Shown: positions 26,094 to 35,020 of the stretch, piece after piece
How the letters are laid out: the number at the start of each line of letters is the position of its first letter
Position numbering within the stretch: the first letter of the stretch is position 1
From: Chitinophaga eiseniae
Lineage (GTDB): Bacteria > Bacteroidota > Bacteroidia > Chitinophagales > Chitinophagaceae
DNA length: 64,000 nucleotides
Assembly (NCBI RefSeq): GCF_012641265.1
Contig: NZ_JABAHZ010000002.1
Coordinates: forward strand, 930,001-994,000
Direction of reading: 5' to 3'
The notes under the pieces: generated by a model
What the model saw: only the letters and a program-made list of their open reading frames with translations
Told to the model about the DNA's origin: nothing
Database searches by the model: none
Translations under genes and position numbers: made by a program

Positions 26094-26672
26094 ATGTTAG
26101 AGCAATTAATGGACCTGGTCCGTGAACATGCACAGGGTGCTGTGGTGAACAACCCTGCTGTTCCCAATGAACAAAATGAAGCGGTAATTGGCGCTGCCAC
26201 TGAATCCATTGCTTCAGGTTTACAGCAAGAGCTGGCCAATGGCAATACAGAAGGTGTATTGTCGTTACTCAGCGGAAACGGCGGTGAAACTGCCAGCAAC
26301 CCGGTGGTAGGCAATATTTCCAATAACCTGGTGGGCACCTTGCTGGAAAAATTCAACCTGGACAAGGGCGCCGCTACACAGTTGGCCGCCAGTCTTATTC
26401 CTACTGTACTTGGCTCACTGGTACACAAAACCAATGATCCTTCCAACAGCAGCTTTAGCCTGGATGGTATCCTGAATTCACTTACCGGTGGTTCTGCACA
26501 GGGTATTAACCTGCAGGGCATACTGGGTAAGCTGTCTGGTGGTTTAGACACCAACGGCGACGGGCAGGTTAACCTGGAAGATTTAAAGGGATTATTATCT
26601 AATGGGGCGCAGCAACAGCAGGCGAATGCCGGTGGCGGTTTTGGCGGGTTATTAAAAAATCTGTTAGGTTGA
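26094..26672 (+). CDS. Hypothetical protein (DUF937-like) with an EF-hand/dockerin-like calcium loop
   Basis: The ATG at 26094 gives 192 residues beginning MLEQLMDLVREHAQ; an upstream start would add 20 unlikely residues. The body is helical and rich in Asn, Gly, Ser and Gln, with a repeat-like Leu-rich pattern. Near residue 160 it contains DTNGDGQVNLED, which fits the 12-position calcium-binding loop (acidic or polar at 1, 3, 5, 9 and 12). The end is Gln/Gly-rich. There is no signal peptide. The family resemblance is by pattern only and the function is unknown. Confidence 0.65.
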   Translation: MLEQLMDLVREHAQGAVVNNPAVPNEQNEAVIGAATESIASGLQQELANGNTEGVLSLLSGNGGETASNPVVGNISNNLVGTLLEKFNLDKGAATQLAASLIPTVLGSLVHKTNDPSNSSFSLDGILNSLTGGSAQGINLQGILGKLSGGLDTNGDGQVNLEDLKGLLSNGAQQQQANAGGGFGGLLKNLLG

Positions 26673-26824
26673 TCCTTTTTGCCGATTGTGTTGTTACTAT
26701 TCTGCAACAATATCAGAATATATATTGTTAATCATATATATTATCGATATTTGCCTTGTTTTCGTTGAGTATACTTGTTTGATAACCAATATGCTGCATA
26801 AATTAAATTAAATTGGCAGCATAT

Positions 26825-26852
26825 TTGTTTACAGGATTTTCAATTAGTTTTG
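26825..26852 (+). promoter_or_regulatory. Putative promoter of the OmpA-like lipoprotein gene
   Basis: TTG at 26825-26827, 17 bases, then TAGTTTTG at 26845-26852 fits the Bacteroidota TTG/TAnnTTTG pattern. The start codon lies about 47 bases downstream. Confidence 0.5.
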
Positions 26853-26898
26853 TCAACGGAATTAATGCTTAAAAACCTTCATGTTTAAAATTATTATG

Positions 26899-27579
26899 AT
26901 GAAAAAAATCAATGTTCTGGTAGCTTTGGTCCTATCTGTAACCATGTTGTTCAGTTGTAAAACCTGGCAGGGCATGGACAATACGAAAAAAGGCGCTGCC
27001 ATTGGCGTAGGCGGTGGAGCTGCCGCTGGTGCTGTAATTGGTAAAGTAGCCGGTAATACCGCATTAGGAGCTATTATTGGTGCTGCTTTAGGTGGTGCAG
27101 GTGGTGCTTTGATCGGTAAGAAGATGGACAAACAGGCACAGGAAATTAAAACTGAGGTGCCAAATGCAACCGTAGAGCGTGTGGGTGAAGGTATTAACGT
27201 AACGTTTGATGCCGGGGTATTATTCGGTTTCGACAAATCTGATCTGTCAGCTGTAGCACAGGACAACATCAAACAATTGGCTACCATCCTGAACAAGTAT
27301 CCTGATACTTACGTTCGTGTGGAAGGTCATACCGACGACAAAGGTACAGATGCGTATAACATGGGTTTATCTGAAAGAAGAACCAACAGTGTAATTGCGT
27401 ATCTGAAACAACAGGGTATTGCTGCAAACCGTATTCAGGGCTTCTGGTATGGTAAATCTCAACCTAAAGTACCAAACGATTCAGATGCTAACCGTGCTAT
27501 CAACCGTCGTTGTGAGTTCTCCATCTTTGCGAATGACAAGATGAAGAATGATGCGAAGAAAGAAGCTGGTCAGCAATAA
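26899..27579 (+). CDS. OmpA-family peptidoglycan-associated lipoprotein with glycine-zipper domain
   Basis: Starting at the ATG at 26899 gives 226 residues with a lipobox ending LFSC; ATGs at 26881 and 26896 are in frame but less suited. A glycine-zipper segment rich in Gly/Ala (about residues 30-75) could insert in or associate with membrane. The OmpA C-terminal domain follows, with the peptidoglycan-binding block GHTDDKGTDAYNMGLSERR and a late NRAINRRCEF. It likely tethers the outer membrane to the cell wall. Confidence 0.92.
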   Translation: MKKINVLVALVLSVTMLFSCKTWQGMDNTKKGAAIGVGGGAAAGAVIGKVAGNTALGAIIGAALGGAGGALIGKKMDKQAQEIKTEVPNATVERVGEGINVTFDAGVLFGFDKSDLSAVAQDNIKQLATILNKYPDTYVRVEGHTDDKGTDAYNMGLSERRTNSVIAYLKQQGIAANRIQGFWYGKSQPKVPNDSDANRAINRRCEFSIFANDKMKNDAKKEAGQQ

Positions 27580-27614
27580 TATAAGCATATTTATTTCTCA
27601 TAAGCAGATATAAT

Positions 27615-27644
27615 CCCCTTCCGCCTCAGCGGGAGGGGTTTTTT
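27615..27644. terminator. Intrinsic terminator after the OmpA-like gene
   Basis: A 10-bp GC-rich stem (27615-27624 with 27629-27638, one G-T pair) and a 4-base loop are followed by six Ts. It reaches the stop codon of the convergent VanZ-like gene. Confidence 0.9.
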
Positions 27645-28035
27645 ATTTATGCCTGCCGGAGAAAAACAGTTGTCTTGCAATTTTAAATACCCATATGCCT
27701 GCGATGGCGCCGAGTGTATCGGCCACTACATCATATATATCGAAGCTACGGCCAATAGCCCAGTACTTCTGTATAAATTCAATTGCCAGTCCGTAAGTGG
27801 CCGCAATGATCACTAATATGATAAGGGTGGCCGGCGATATATATTTTTTCTGCTGGTAGATACCCAGGCTCAGGAATAATACCACACCGCCAAACAGGCC
27901 AAAATGTACAATTTTGTCGAAATGTACTTTTTCAAAAAATGAGTTGGTGGGAATATCCTTTCCCGGAAGGGTACATACAATGAGGATCAGGATGATCCAA
28001 ACAGTAGCTGGCAGGTAGTATTTGAGAAGCTTCAT
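27643..28035 (-). CDS. VanZ-like family membrane protein
   Basis: The 130-residue protein has four hydrophobic segments. It carries the VanZ-family marks DKIVHFGLFGG, an EFIQ motif after the third segment, and RSFDIYDVVADTLGA before the last helix. VanZ relatives are linked to glycopeptide tolerance in some Gram-positives, but in Bacteroidota their role is unknown. The gene lies downstream of gcvH on the same strand, with a strong terminator between them. Confidence 0.88.
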   Translation of the reverse strand: MKLLKYYLPATVWIILILIVCTLPGKDIPTNSFFEKVHFDKIVHFGLFGGVVLFLSLGIYQQKKYISPATLIILVIIAATYGLAIEFIQKYWAIGRSFDIYDVVADTLGAIAGIWVFKIARQLFFSGRHK

Positions 28036-28060
28036 GGAGCAATGTTATTGTATATGCAGT

Positions 28061-28105
28061 AAAAAGGACAACAGGCCGGTCGTCATAACGAGGCCTGTTG
28101 TCCTT
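28061..28105 (-). terminator. Intrinsic terminator of gcvH
   Basis: Perfect 14-bp arms (28064-28077 and 28092-28105) flank a 14-base loop. On the minus strand the stem is followed by a T-run (the plus-strand A-run at 28061-28065). It starts 28 bases after the gcvH stop. Confidence 0.88.
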
Positions 28106-28132
28106 ACTATATAAAAGAGGTTATAATGCTAA

Positions 28133-28513
28133 TTATTCACCTACCAGCGCCTGGTATGCAGCTGCATCCAACAGGGCGTCTACATCAGCCGGGTTAGTAA
28201 CAGTTACCTTTACCATCCAGCCATCACCATATGGATCCTGGTTTACCAGTTCCGGTGAACCATCCAGTTCAGGGTTGATTTCACTTACAGTACCAGCAAC
28301 GGGCATGAACAGGTCAGATACGGTTTTCACTGCTTCTACGGTACCAAACACTTCTTCAGCGTTAATCAGTTTGTTCAGTGAGTTAATATCCACGAAAACG
28401 ATATCTCCCAATTCACGTTGAGCAAATTCGGTAATACCGATGGTAGCCACATTACCTTCTAATAAAATCCATTCGTGATCTTTTGTGTAACGCAGATTTG
28501 ACGGAAAATTCAT
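28133..28513 (-). CDS. gcvH: Glycine cleavage system H protein
   Basis: The 126-residue carrier shuttles the aminomethyl group on a lipoyl arm between the P, T and L proteins during glycine breakdown. The lipoylated Lys63 sits in [12 protein letters not shown]. The N-terminus RYTKDHEWI and the [16 protein letters not shown] block are typical. Other gcv genes are not in the window. Confidence 0.97.
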   Translation of the reverse strand: MNFPSNLRYTKDHEWILLEGNVATIGITEFAQRELGDIVFVDINSLNKLINAEEVFGTVEAVKTVSDLFMPVAGTVSEINPELDGSPELVNQDPYGDGWMVKVTVTNPADVDALLDAAAYQALVGE

Positions 28514-28580
28514 ATCAAGTTTGATTTTGAGCCGTAAAAATACATAGAATGGCCCAATTAAATAAATAGTTCTTTTTGTA

Positions 28581-29243
28581 TTAAAAAAACAACCATTTCT
28601 TCACTACCCGTACCCGCATAGGCACGTCTGTGACGGGTCTGTTGTTGCCATCGGTTTTAATGGCGGCAATTTTATCAATGACCTCCATCCCTTTTATGAC
28701 CTGGCCAAATACGGTGTAGCTTTGATCCAGGTGTGGCGTACCTCCTTCCGTTTTATACACCTGTCGCTGGTCTACCGGGATTTTGCGGCCACCCAGCCTT
28801 GTTTTCTCCAGTTTATCGAGCTGCTCATCGGTAAATACCTTGCCTTGTACAATATAGAACTGGCAACCGGAGGAGGCTTTGTCGGGACGGTCTTCCCGGG
28901 CGGCTGCCAGCGCACCTTTGCGGTGAAACAGATCGAGCTGAAACTCCGGAGGAATGGTATAACCCACATCGCCATTGCCCAGCATATCGCCAGCATGTGC
29001 ATGTTTTGAATCAGGATCTCCCCCCTGGATCATAAATTGATTAATGACCCGGTGAAACAGGGTACTGTCGTAAAAGTGGTTCCTGGCCAGTTTAAGAAAG
29101 TTATCACGATGTTTCGGCGTTTGATCGTATAACAGGATGACCATAGTGCCATAAGGGGTATAGACTTTTACCTTTCTGTGCCGGCCTTCGGCAAACAATA
29201 CGGTCAACAATAAAAGGGTTTGGAGTAGCAGCAGTTTTTTCAT
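28581..29243 (-). CDS. Cyclophilin-type peptidyl-prolyl cis-trans isomerase, exported
   Basis: The 220-residue protein has a signal peptide (about 1-20) and a cyclophilin fold with [31 protein letters not shown], the hallmark FHRV and QGGDP motifs. The middle has a Lys-rich insert ([10 protein letters not shown]) seen in some Bacteroidota cyclophilins. It should help protein folding in the periplasm. It lies 9 bases downstream of the small hypothetical gene at 29253 and likely shares its transcript. Confidence 0.93.
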   Translation of the reverse strand: MKKLLLLQTLLLLTVLFAEGRHRKVKVYTPYGTMVILLYDQTPKHRDNFLKLARNHFYDSTLFHRVINQFMIQGGDPDSKHAHAGDMLGNGDVGYTIPPEFQLDLFHRKGALAAAREDRPDKASSGCQFYIVQGKVFTDEQLDKLEKTRLGGRKIPVDQRQVYKTEGGTPHLDQSYTVFGQVIKGMEVIDKIAAIKTDGNNRPVTDVPMRVRVVKKWLFF

Positions 29244-29252
29244 ACAAGGGTA

Positions 29253-29591
29253 TTATACTTCTTCATGATCAGCAAAGTAAACAATAATATGCTCTTTGAG
29301 GAAGTGTTCCTGTTCTTCCAGTTCCATTTTGGGGACTGGCTGCAATTCTTTGAAATGGGGCCAGCCGTCTTTGTCATAGCCATCCATTTCAAAATAACCA
29401 CTCTGGCTCAGCAGCGTGCATACCGCTACGTGCATCAGGTCCTGCTTTTGCTCTTTGGTATATTTCTTTTTCAGATTATTTAGTTCGTTTACGCCGATCA
29501 GGAAAAGGATGGCTTCCATATTGGGAGTTTTACCAAACCTTGCGGTAAGCATGTCCTCTACCGGTTTCCAGCGCTGCTCAAAATCTTCCAT
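29253..29591 (-). CDS. Conserved small hypothetical protein
   Basis: The 112-residue acidic protein has no signal peptide and no membrane segment. It contains a helical middle (ILFLIGVNELNNLKKKYTKEQKQDLMHVAVCTLL) and a Tyr/Trp-containing GYDKDGWPHF segment. I do not recognise a functional family. It precedes the cyclophilin gene by 9 bases. A minus-strand TACCTTTG box lies just upstream. Confidence 0.75.
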   Translation of the reverse strand: MEDFEQRWKPVEDMLTARFGKTPNMEAILFLIGVNELNNLKKKYTKEQKQDLMHVAVCTLLSQSGYFEMDGYDKDGWPHFKELQPVPKMELEEQEHFLKEHIIVYFADHEEV

Positions 29592-29612
29592 GTTCTATCA
29601 CTTTAGGTGCGG

Positions 29613-29620
29613 CAAAGGTA
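29613..29620 (-). promoter_or_regulatory. Putative -7 promoter box upstream of the hypothetical-cyclophilin pair
   Basis: The minus strand reads TACCTTTG, an exact TAnnTTTG match, 21 bases before the start codon at 29591. No clear -33 TTG. Confidence 0.45.
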
Positions 29621-29807
29621 CGGTATACGGAAAAATATTATATAATTATGTCCGGCTTTATTAATTTAGGCATCGCCGTTAAATGATTGTATGAGCTAAA
29701 ATAGCCACTGTGGCAAGTTTAACAGCATTTTAACGGCCTCTTCACATAGTGATAAGTTTTATTTGACCAGAGAATGTTTATTTTAGCACACCTGAAAAAT
29801 TATTAGC

Positions 29808-30809
29808 ATGGAAAATACATCGTCCGATATCCGGCAACTGAATGAGAAGATCCACCAGGCCAGCGCCTTTGTGGACCTGCTCAGTATGGAGTTAGGTAAA
29901 GTTATTGTTGGCCAGCGTTATATGGTGGAAAGACTGCTGATCGGTTTACTGGCCCAGGGCCACGTATTGCTGGAAGGCGTGCCCGGTTTGGCTAAAACGC
30001 TGTCTATTAAATCACTGTCATCAGCTATCAACGCTAAATTCAGTCGTATACAGTTTACGCCCGACCTCCTGCCTGCGGACGTGGTAGGTACCATGATCTA
30101 CAACCAGCAGAAGAATGAATTTGTAGTACGCAGAGGTCCCATCTTCGCCAATTTTATCCTGGCAGATGAAATCAACCGTGCCCCGGCCAAAGTGCAAAGC
30201 GCCCTGCTGGAAGCTATGCAGGAAAGACAAATCACCATCGGCGACAATACCTTTAAGCTGGACGAACCCTTCCTGGTACTGGCTACCCAGAACCCGATAG
30301 AGCAGGAAGGTACCTATACCCTGCCGGAAGCGCAGGTAGACCGTTTCATGCTGAAAGTAGTGATCGGATACCCTACCAAAGAAGAAGAAAAACTGATCAT
30401 CCGTCAGAACCTGAACCCGGAAGCGTCCTCCCCTATCCGCGCTATCATACAGCCTTCAGATATCATTGAAGCCCGTAAGCTGGTAAGAGAGGTATATATG
30501 GATGAGAAGATTGAAAAATACATTCTCGATATCGTTTTTGCTACCCGTAACCCGGAAGACTATAAGCTGAATAAGCTGAAACCACTCATTGCTTACGGGG
30601 GGTCGCCGAGAGCCAGTATCAACCTGGCCTGGGCTGCAAAAGCCTATGCTTTCATGAAACGCCGCGGCTACGTTATCCCGGAAGATGTGCGCAACATCTG
30701 CTTTGATGTAATGCGTCACCGTGTAGGCTTAACCTACGAAGCGGAAGCAGAAAACGTTACCAGCGAAAATATATTGAGCGAAATCCTCAACGCCGTAGAG
30801 GTTCCATGA
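29808..30809 (+). CDS. MoxR-family AAA+ ATPase
   Basis: The 333-residue ATPase has a Walker A motif GVPGLAKT near residue 58, Walker B with LADEINRAP near 120, sensor 1 in ATQNPIEQEGTY near 160, and a C-terminal lid domain. MoxR ATPases act as chaperones that insert metals or mature partner proteins, typically von Willebrand factor A proteins encoded nearby. That fits the following genes (DUF58, BatD-like, BatA-like) on the same strand. It is the first gene of the cluster. Confidence 0.94.
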   Translation: MENTSSDIRQLNEKIHQASAFVDLLSMELGKVIVGQRYMVERLLIGLLAQGHVLLEGVPGLAKTLSIKSLSSAINAKFSRIQFTPDLLPADVVGTMIYNQQKNEFVVRRGPIFANFILADEINRAPAKVQSALLEAMQERQITIGDNTFKLDEPFLVLATQNPIEQEGTYTLPEAQVDRFMLKVVIGYPTKEEEKLIIRQNLNPEASSPIRAIIQPSDIIEARKLVREVYMDEKIEKYILDIVFATRNPEDYKLNKLKPLIAYGGSPRASINLAWAAKAYAFMKRRGYVIPEDVRNICFDVMRHRVGLTYEAEAENVTSENILSEILNAVEVP

Positions 30810-30860
30810 TAACAGCGTTTCCCGCTGATTATATTCATCACACCTAACTCAAGATTTTTC

Positions 30861-31730
30861 ATGTTGGATACGGCTGAAATATTAAAAAAGGTAAGACAAT
30901 TAGAGATCAAGACGAAAGGGCTTACCAACCACATCTTTGCAGGTGAATACCATAGCGCCTTCAAAGGCCGCGGTATGTCGTTCAGCGAGGTAAGGGATTA
31001 CCATTTTGGAGATGATGTAAGATCTATCGACTGGAATGTAACAGCACGGTTCAACCACCCTTTTGTGAAGGTTTTTGAAGAAGAAAGAGAGCTGACCGTT
31101 ATGTTGCTGGTAGATATGAGTGAAAGCTCGGCTTTTGGCACCAAAAAGCAGGACAAGCGCGACCTGATCACTGAACTCTGCGCTGTACTGGCGTTTTCGG
31201 CGATTAAGAACAACGATAAAGTTGGCGTGATCTTTTTCAGCGACGGGATGGAAAAATACATTCCCCCTAAAAAAGGTAAATCGCATATCCTGTTTATTAT
31301 CCGGGAGCTACTATCGTTTACACCTAAACGAAAAGGAACCAATATCAATGAAACCCTGCGTTTCTTTAACAATGCCAATAAAAAACGCAGCATCGTTTTT
31401 GTACTGAGCGACTTTCTCTCAGGAAATTACCAGGATGCACTGAACATTGCGGCCAAACGCCACGATGTAGTAGGCGTACAGGTATACGATCAACGGGATA
31501 AAGACCTCCCACCGGTAGGACTCATACAGGTGGCAGATGCTGAAACCGGCGCTACTCAATGGATAGATACCACCGATCGCCGCGTGCGTCAGTACTATGA
31601 ACAACAGTTTCTGCAACATTCACAATATTGCAAAAATGCATTTATGAAAAGTGGCGCAGAACTGGTAAGCATACGTACTGATGAAGACTATGTAAAGGCG
31701 TTACAAACATTTTTCCTGAAGAGGGCGTAA
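30861..31730 (+). CDS. DUF58 domain protein (VWA-like, BatA-cluster)
   Basis: The 289-residue cytoplasmic protein has the DUF58 signature FSEVRDYHFGDDVRSIDWNVTAR near residues 40-62. A VWA-like domain with VDMSESSAFG (MIDAS-type DxSxS) follows near residue 90. DUF58 proteins accompany MoxR ATPases and are thought to be their substrates or partners. It lies 51 bases downstream of the ATPase gene. Confidence 0.92.
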   Translation: MLDTAEILKKVRQLEIKTKGLTNHIFAGEYHSAFKGRGMSFSEVRDYHFGDDVRSIDWNVTARFNHPFVKVFEEERELTVMLLVDMSESSAFGTKKQDKRDLITELCAVLAFSAIKNNDKVGVIFFSDGMEKYIPPKKGKSHILFIIRELLSFTPKRKGTNINETLRFFNNANKKRSIVFVLSDFLSGNYQDALNIAAKRHDVVGVQVYDQRDKDLPPVGLIQVADAETGATQWIDTTDRRVRQYYEQQFLQHSQYCKNAFMKSGAELVSIRTDEDYVKALQTFFLKRA

Positions 31731-31754
31731 GTTATAAAGGAGAGCAAATTAAAC

Positions 31755-32756
31755 ATGCATAAACAACAAGTTATCAGGCGTATATTTTTATCTTGCTTAC
31801 TGGGGTTGTTATATCCTTTCAGCTTGCTGGCACAGCAGGCGGTAGATGTAGCTGCCAAAGCAGACACGAATAGCATCAGGCTAGGTGAACAGATCAAACT
31901 GCAACTGACCGCCACCCTGACGCCTGCACAGTTTAAGGATCCCAACTTTAAAATAATATTCCCGGTATTACCTGACTCACTCGATCATTTTGAAGTAGTA
32001 ACACGTACTTCCCTGGATACCGTGAACAGTCAGGATGTACATACCCATACCCTACACCAGACTGTTACCCTCACCAGTTTTGATTCAGGCCATTGGCAGA
32101 TCCCTCCCATGAGGTTTGAGGTGATTACCGGCGCCAATGCAGCGGCAGATTCTGCGGTGACCCTTCCCATCGGCATCGATGTAAATACAGTAGCTGTAGA
32201 TACCACCAAAGCATTTAAACCGATTAAAGCCGTACAGGCCGTGCCCTGGAGTATCTGGGATTACTGGTTGTACATTGCTATTGGTGCTGGTATTGTATTG
32301 ATCATGGGTGGCCTGATATGGTATTTCCGTTCCAGACCGGAGAAAGTGCCGGTGGTAAATACACCTACCATATCGCCGTATGAACTGGCCACCCGGCAGC
32401 TGAAAACACTGAAAGAGGAAAAGCTATGGCAACAGGGAGATGTAAAACAATACTATACCCGGTTAACAGATATTTTACGTACTTACTTTGAGCACCAGTT
32501 TAATATCGCCGCGCTGGAACAAACCAGTGAGGAGTTGTTACAGAATATTAAACCGGTTACCAAGCTGAATCAGCAACGGGATAAGCTGCGTAGTTTGCTG
32601 GCCATTGCCGACCTGGCGAAGTTTGCCAAACTGCAGCCAACGGCAGATGAACACGAGGATTGTATGGTGAAGGCGGAAGAAATCCTCGAATGGACCAGGC
32701 CTAAAGCGGGTGCTGCAGAGGAAGACGGAACTACTGCCGAAAAACAACAAGCATAA
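31755..32756 (+). CDS. BatD-like membrane-anchored periplasmic protein
   Basis: The 333-residue protein has a signal peptide (ending LLAQ near residue 27) and a periplasmic beta domain of the oxygen-tolerance/BatD type. A single membrane helix lies near residues 173-195 (YWLYIAIGAGIVLIMGGLIW). A cytoplasmic helical domain of DUF4381 type follows, with LKTLKEEKLWQQGDVKQYYTRL. The tail is Ala/Glu-rich. It probably links the periplasm to the cytoplasmic ATPase partners. Confidence 0.78.
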   Translation: MHKQQVIRRIFLSCLLGLLYPFSLLAQQAVDVAAKADTNSIRLGEQIKLQLTATLTPAQFKDPNFKIIFPVLPDSLDHFEVVTRTSLDTVNSQDVHTHTLHQTVTLTSFDSGHWQIPPMRFEVITGANAAADSAVTLPIGIDVNTVAVDTTKAFKPIKAVQAVPWSIWDYWLYIAIGAGIVLIMGGLIWYFRSRPEKVPVVNTPTISPYELATRQLKTLKEEKLWQQGDVKQYYTRLTDILRTYFEHQFNIAALEQTSEELLQNIKPVTKLNQQRDKLRSLLAIADLAKFAKLQPTADEHEDCMVKAEEILEWTRPKAGAAEEDGTTAEKQQA

Positions 32757-32785
32757 AGCCAGAATGGATCTTAATTAGAAAATTG

Positions 32786-33796
32786 ATGGATTTTTCAACG
32801 TGGAAAAATATTGAATTTGCCTATCCGGTTTACCTGTGGCTGTTGCTGCTGGTACCGGTGCTGATATACTGGTATTTTGCCAGGCGCAAAGGCCGGCAGA
32901 GCGTTATGATGGTATCTTCCATTGAAGGATTAAAAGGCTTACCGGTATCCTGGAAGGTGCGTTTCAGACCCTTGCTACTGGCACTGCGGATACTGGCCGT
33001 AATTGCTCTGATTGTGGCGCTGGCACGCCCGCAAACTTCCAATACTTCTGAAAGCATCGACAGTGAAGGGATTGACATTGTGATGGCGATAGATATTTCC
33101 GGTAGTATGCTGGCGGAAGACCTGCAGCCTAACCGTATGGAGGCCGCCAAGAAAGTGGCCATGGACTTTGTTGACAAGCGTATCAGCGACCGTATCGGGC
33201 TGGTAGTATTTTCCGGCGAAAGCTTTACACAATGCCCTATCACCACCGATCATGCCGTGCTGAAAAACCAGGTTATGCAGGTAAAAAGCGGCATGTTGCA
33301 GGATGGTACGGCCATCGGTATGGGATTGGCTACTTCGGTAGACCGCCTGCGCAACAGTCACGCTAAAAGCAAGGTAATTATCCTGCTCACAGACGGTGTT
33401 AACAACACAGGATTGATAGACCCGCTGACAGCACTGGAAATATCCAAAGCATTTAAAATCAGGGTATACACCATTGGGGTAGGAACAATAGGCAAAGCGC
33501 CATTTCCTATGCCTATGGCGGATGGTAGCGTGCAAATGGTGATGCAGGATGTACAGATCGACGAACCGCTGATGAAGAAAATTTCGAAAGAAACCGGTGG
33601 TAAATACTTCCGTGCTACCAATACCACCGATTTGAAGAACATCTATAATGAAATTGACCAGCTGGAAAAAACCAAGGTAGAAATTACCTCTTACAAACGA
33701 TTTGCAGAGCATTTCTTTATCCTGGCCATGATAGCACTGGCATGTATATTACTGGAAGTAATACTGCGCTATAGCCTGTTTAAAAGCTTGCCTTAG
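32786..33796 (+). CDS. BatA-like von Willebrand factor A membrane protein
   Basis: The start is the ATG at 32786, directly after an in-frame TTG. The 336-residue protein has a BatA N-terminal domain, two hydrophobic segments in the first 85 residues and a VWA domain. The metal-binding DISGSM motif lies near residue 103 and the LLTDGVNN loop near 207. A C-terminal membrane helix follows. In Bacteroides, Bat proteins were linked to aerotolerance. The usual follow-on genes batB to batE are missing; a strong hairpin closes the operon here. Confidence 0.92.
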   Translation: MDFSTWKNIEFAYPVYLWLLLLVPVLIYWYFARRKGRQSVMMVSSIEGLKGLPVSWKVRFRPLLLALRILAVIALIVALARPQTSNTSESIDSEGIDIVMAIDISGSMLAEDLQPNRMEAAKKVAMDFVDKRISDRIGLVVFSGESFTQCPITTDHAVLKNQVMQVKSGMLQDGTAIGMGLATSVDRLRNSHAKSKVIILLTDGVNNTGLIDPLTALEISKAFKIRVYTIGVGTIGKAPFPMPMADGSVQMVMQDVQIDEPLMKKISKETGGKYFRATNTTDLKNIYNEIDQLEKTKVEITSYKRFAEHFFILAMIALACILLEVILRYSLFKSLP

Positions 33797-33821
33797 ACCA
33801 GCTCGTATAACAGTTACGATA

Positions 33822-33864
33822 TTTGGGGAGATGGATAACGCCTGGCGTTATCCATCTCCCCAAA
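33822..33864 (+). terminator. 21-bp perfect hairpin closing the moxR/bat operon
   Basis: Arms 33822-33842 and 33844-33864 pair perfectly around a single central base, so the folded loop must use 3-5 bases of the stem tip. It begins 25 bases after the BatA-like stop and ends 20 bases before the rsgA -7 box. Confidence 0.75.
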
Positions 33865-33883
33865 CTTTTATCCGCGAATACCC

Positions 33884-33891
33884 TACCTTTG
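33884..33891 (+). promoter_or_regulatory. Putative -7 promoter box of rsgA
   Basis: TACCTTTG matches TAnnTTTG, 26 bases before the TTG start codon. A TTTTA stretch lies at the -33 distance, but no exact TTG. Confidence 0.45.
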
Positions 33892-33917
33892 TTACTCCTA
33901 ATCAATAACAGACAATA

Positions 33918-34853
33918 TTGCAAGCAACAGTATATAAATCGACAGGTAGCTGGTATGTGGTGAAAACCGCCACAGATGAAACATTTCAGGCAAGGATGAG
34001 AGGTGTTTTCAAAAAAGATGAAGACATTACCTCTACAAATCCGATTGCCGTTGGCGACAGCGTGGAAATAGCCCCGGACGATAGCGATGCCAATGCTAAA
34101 AATGCCATCATCACAGGAATCGGCGCCCGTAAGAATTATATTGTACGCAGTTCTCCCCATGGGAAAAACAAAAAGCATATTGTAGCGGCCAATATGGACC
34201 AGGCCATGCTGATATGCACTGTAAAGGAGCCACGTACCTCGCAGGGCTTTATTGACCGCTTCCTGGTAACCGCAGCGGCGTATCATATCCCGGTGATACT
34301 GGTGTTTAACAAAAAGGATATTTACCGGGAGAAAGAAGCTGATAAATTTGCTGAACTGGCAGCGCTCTATAACAGCATTGGCTACCAGATATTGTTAACC
34401 TCCGCTGCTAATGACGAAGGTATTGATGAAGTGAGAGCCTTGCTGAAAGATAAAACCACCCTGATGGCTGGTCATTCTGGTGTGGGTAAATCATCGTTGA
34501 TCAATGTACTGATGCCGGGTTTGGACCTCAGAACCAAAGCGGTGAGCGGCTGGAGTGGTAAAGGGTTACATACCACCACCTCCGCAGAAATGTACGACCT
34601 GCCTTTTGGCGGCCGTTTGATAGACACACCAGGCGTCCGGGAATTTGGCATAGTAGACATCCCCAAAACAGAATTATCGCATTATTTCCTGGAAATGCAG
34701 CCTTATATTTCCCAATGCCAGTTCAACAACTGCCTGCATATCAATGAGCCCGGCTGCGCGGTAAAAGCAGCGGTAGAAGAGGGCGACATTGATGCCGACC
34801 GGTATGTGAGCTATGCCACTATCCTCGAAACCATTACGGAAGACCAATACTAG
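33918..34853 (+). CDS. rsgA: Small ribosomal subunit biogenesis GTPase
   Basis: The 311-residue GTPase helps late 30S subunit maturation. It has an N-terminal OB-fold domain and a circularly permuted GTPase with NKKD (near 131) before GHSGVGKSSL (near 185) and DTPG (near 235). A C-terminal zinc-binding SQCQFNNCLHINEPGC cluster follows. The start codon must be TTG: no ATG lies in frame upstream and the OB domain begins right there (QATVYKSTGSWY). Confidence 0.95.
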   Translation: MQATVYKSTGSWYVVKTATDETFQARMRGVFKKDEDITSTNPIAVGDSVEIAPDDSDANAKNAIITGIGARKNYIVRSSPHGKNKKHIVAANMDQAMLICTVKEPRTSQGFIDRFLVTAAAYHIPVILVFNKKDIYREKEADKFAELAALYNSIGYQILLTSAANDEGIDEVRALLKDKTTLMAGHSGVGKSSLINVLMPGLDLRTKAVSGWSGKGLHTTTSAEMYDLPFGGRLIDTPGVREFGIVDIPKTELSHYFLEMQPYISQCQFNNCLHINEPGCAVKAAVEEGDIDADRYVSYATILETITEDQY

Positions 34854-34863
34854 ACAACGTTAC

Positions 34864-35010
34864 CTATCGGTGTTTAGGTTTCCCTAATTCATCCAGCACT
34901 TTTTCGGCGCCCCAGTTACGGCGGGGTTGCGGACATCCTTTCTTTTGTGTACGGCAGGCTGCCAGTAAAGCAATAACCAATAACAAGACCAGGCAAACTT
35001 TCTTTTGCAT
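34864..35010 (-). CDS. Small lipoprotein (48 aa)
   Basis: This short gene starts at the ATG read from 35010 and ends with TAG at 34866-34864. The product starts MQKKVCLVLLLVIALLAAC, a textbook lipoprotein signal with Cys19 as the lipidated residue. A basic mature part of 29 residues contains KKGCPQPRRNWGAEKVLDE. It lies 10 bases downstream of a second small lipoprotein gene sharing a GCP motif. Function unknown. No experiment supports expression; the clean signal peptide and tandem arrangement are the evidence. Confidence 0.65.
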   Translation of the reverse strand: MQKKVCLVLLLVIALLAACRTQKKGCPQPRRNWGAEKVLDELGKPKHR

Positions 35011-35020
35011 GAGTGATTTT

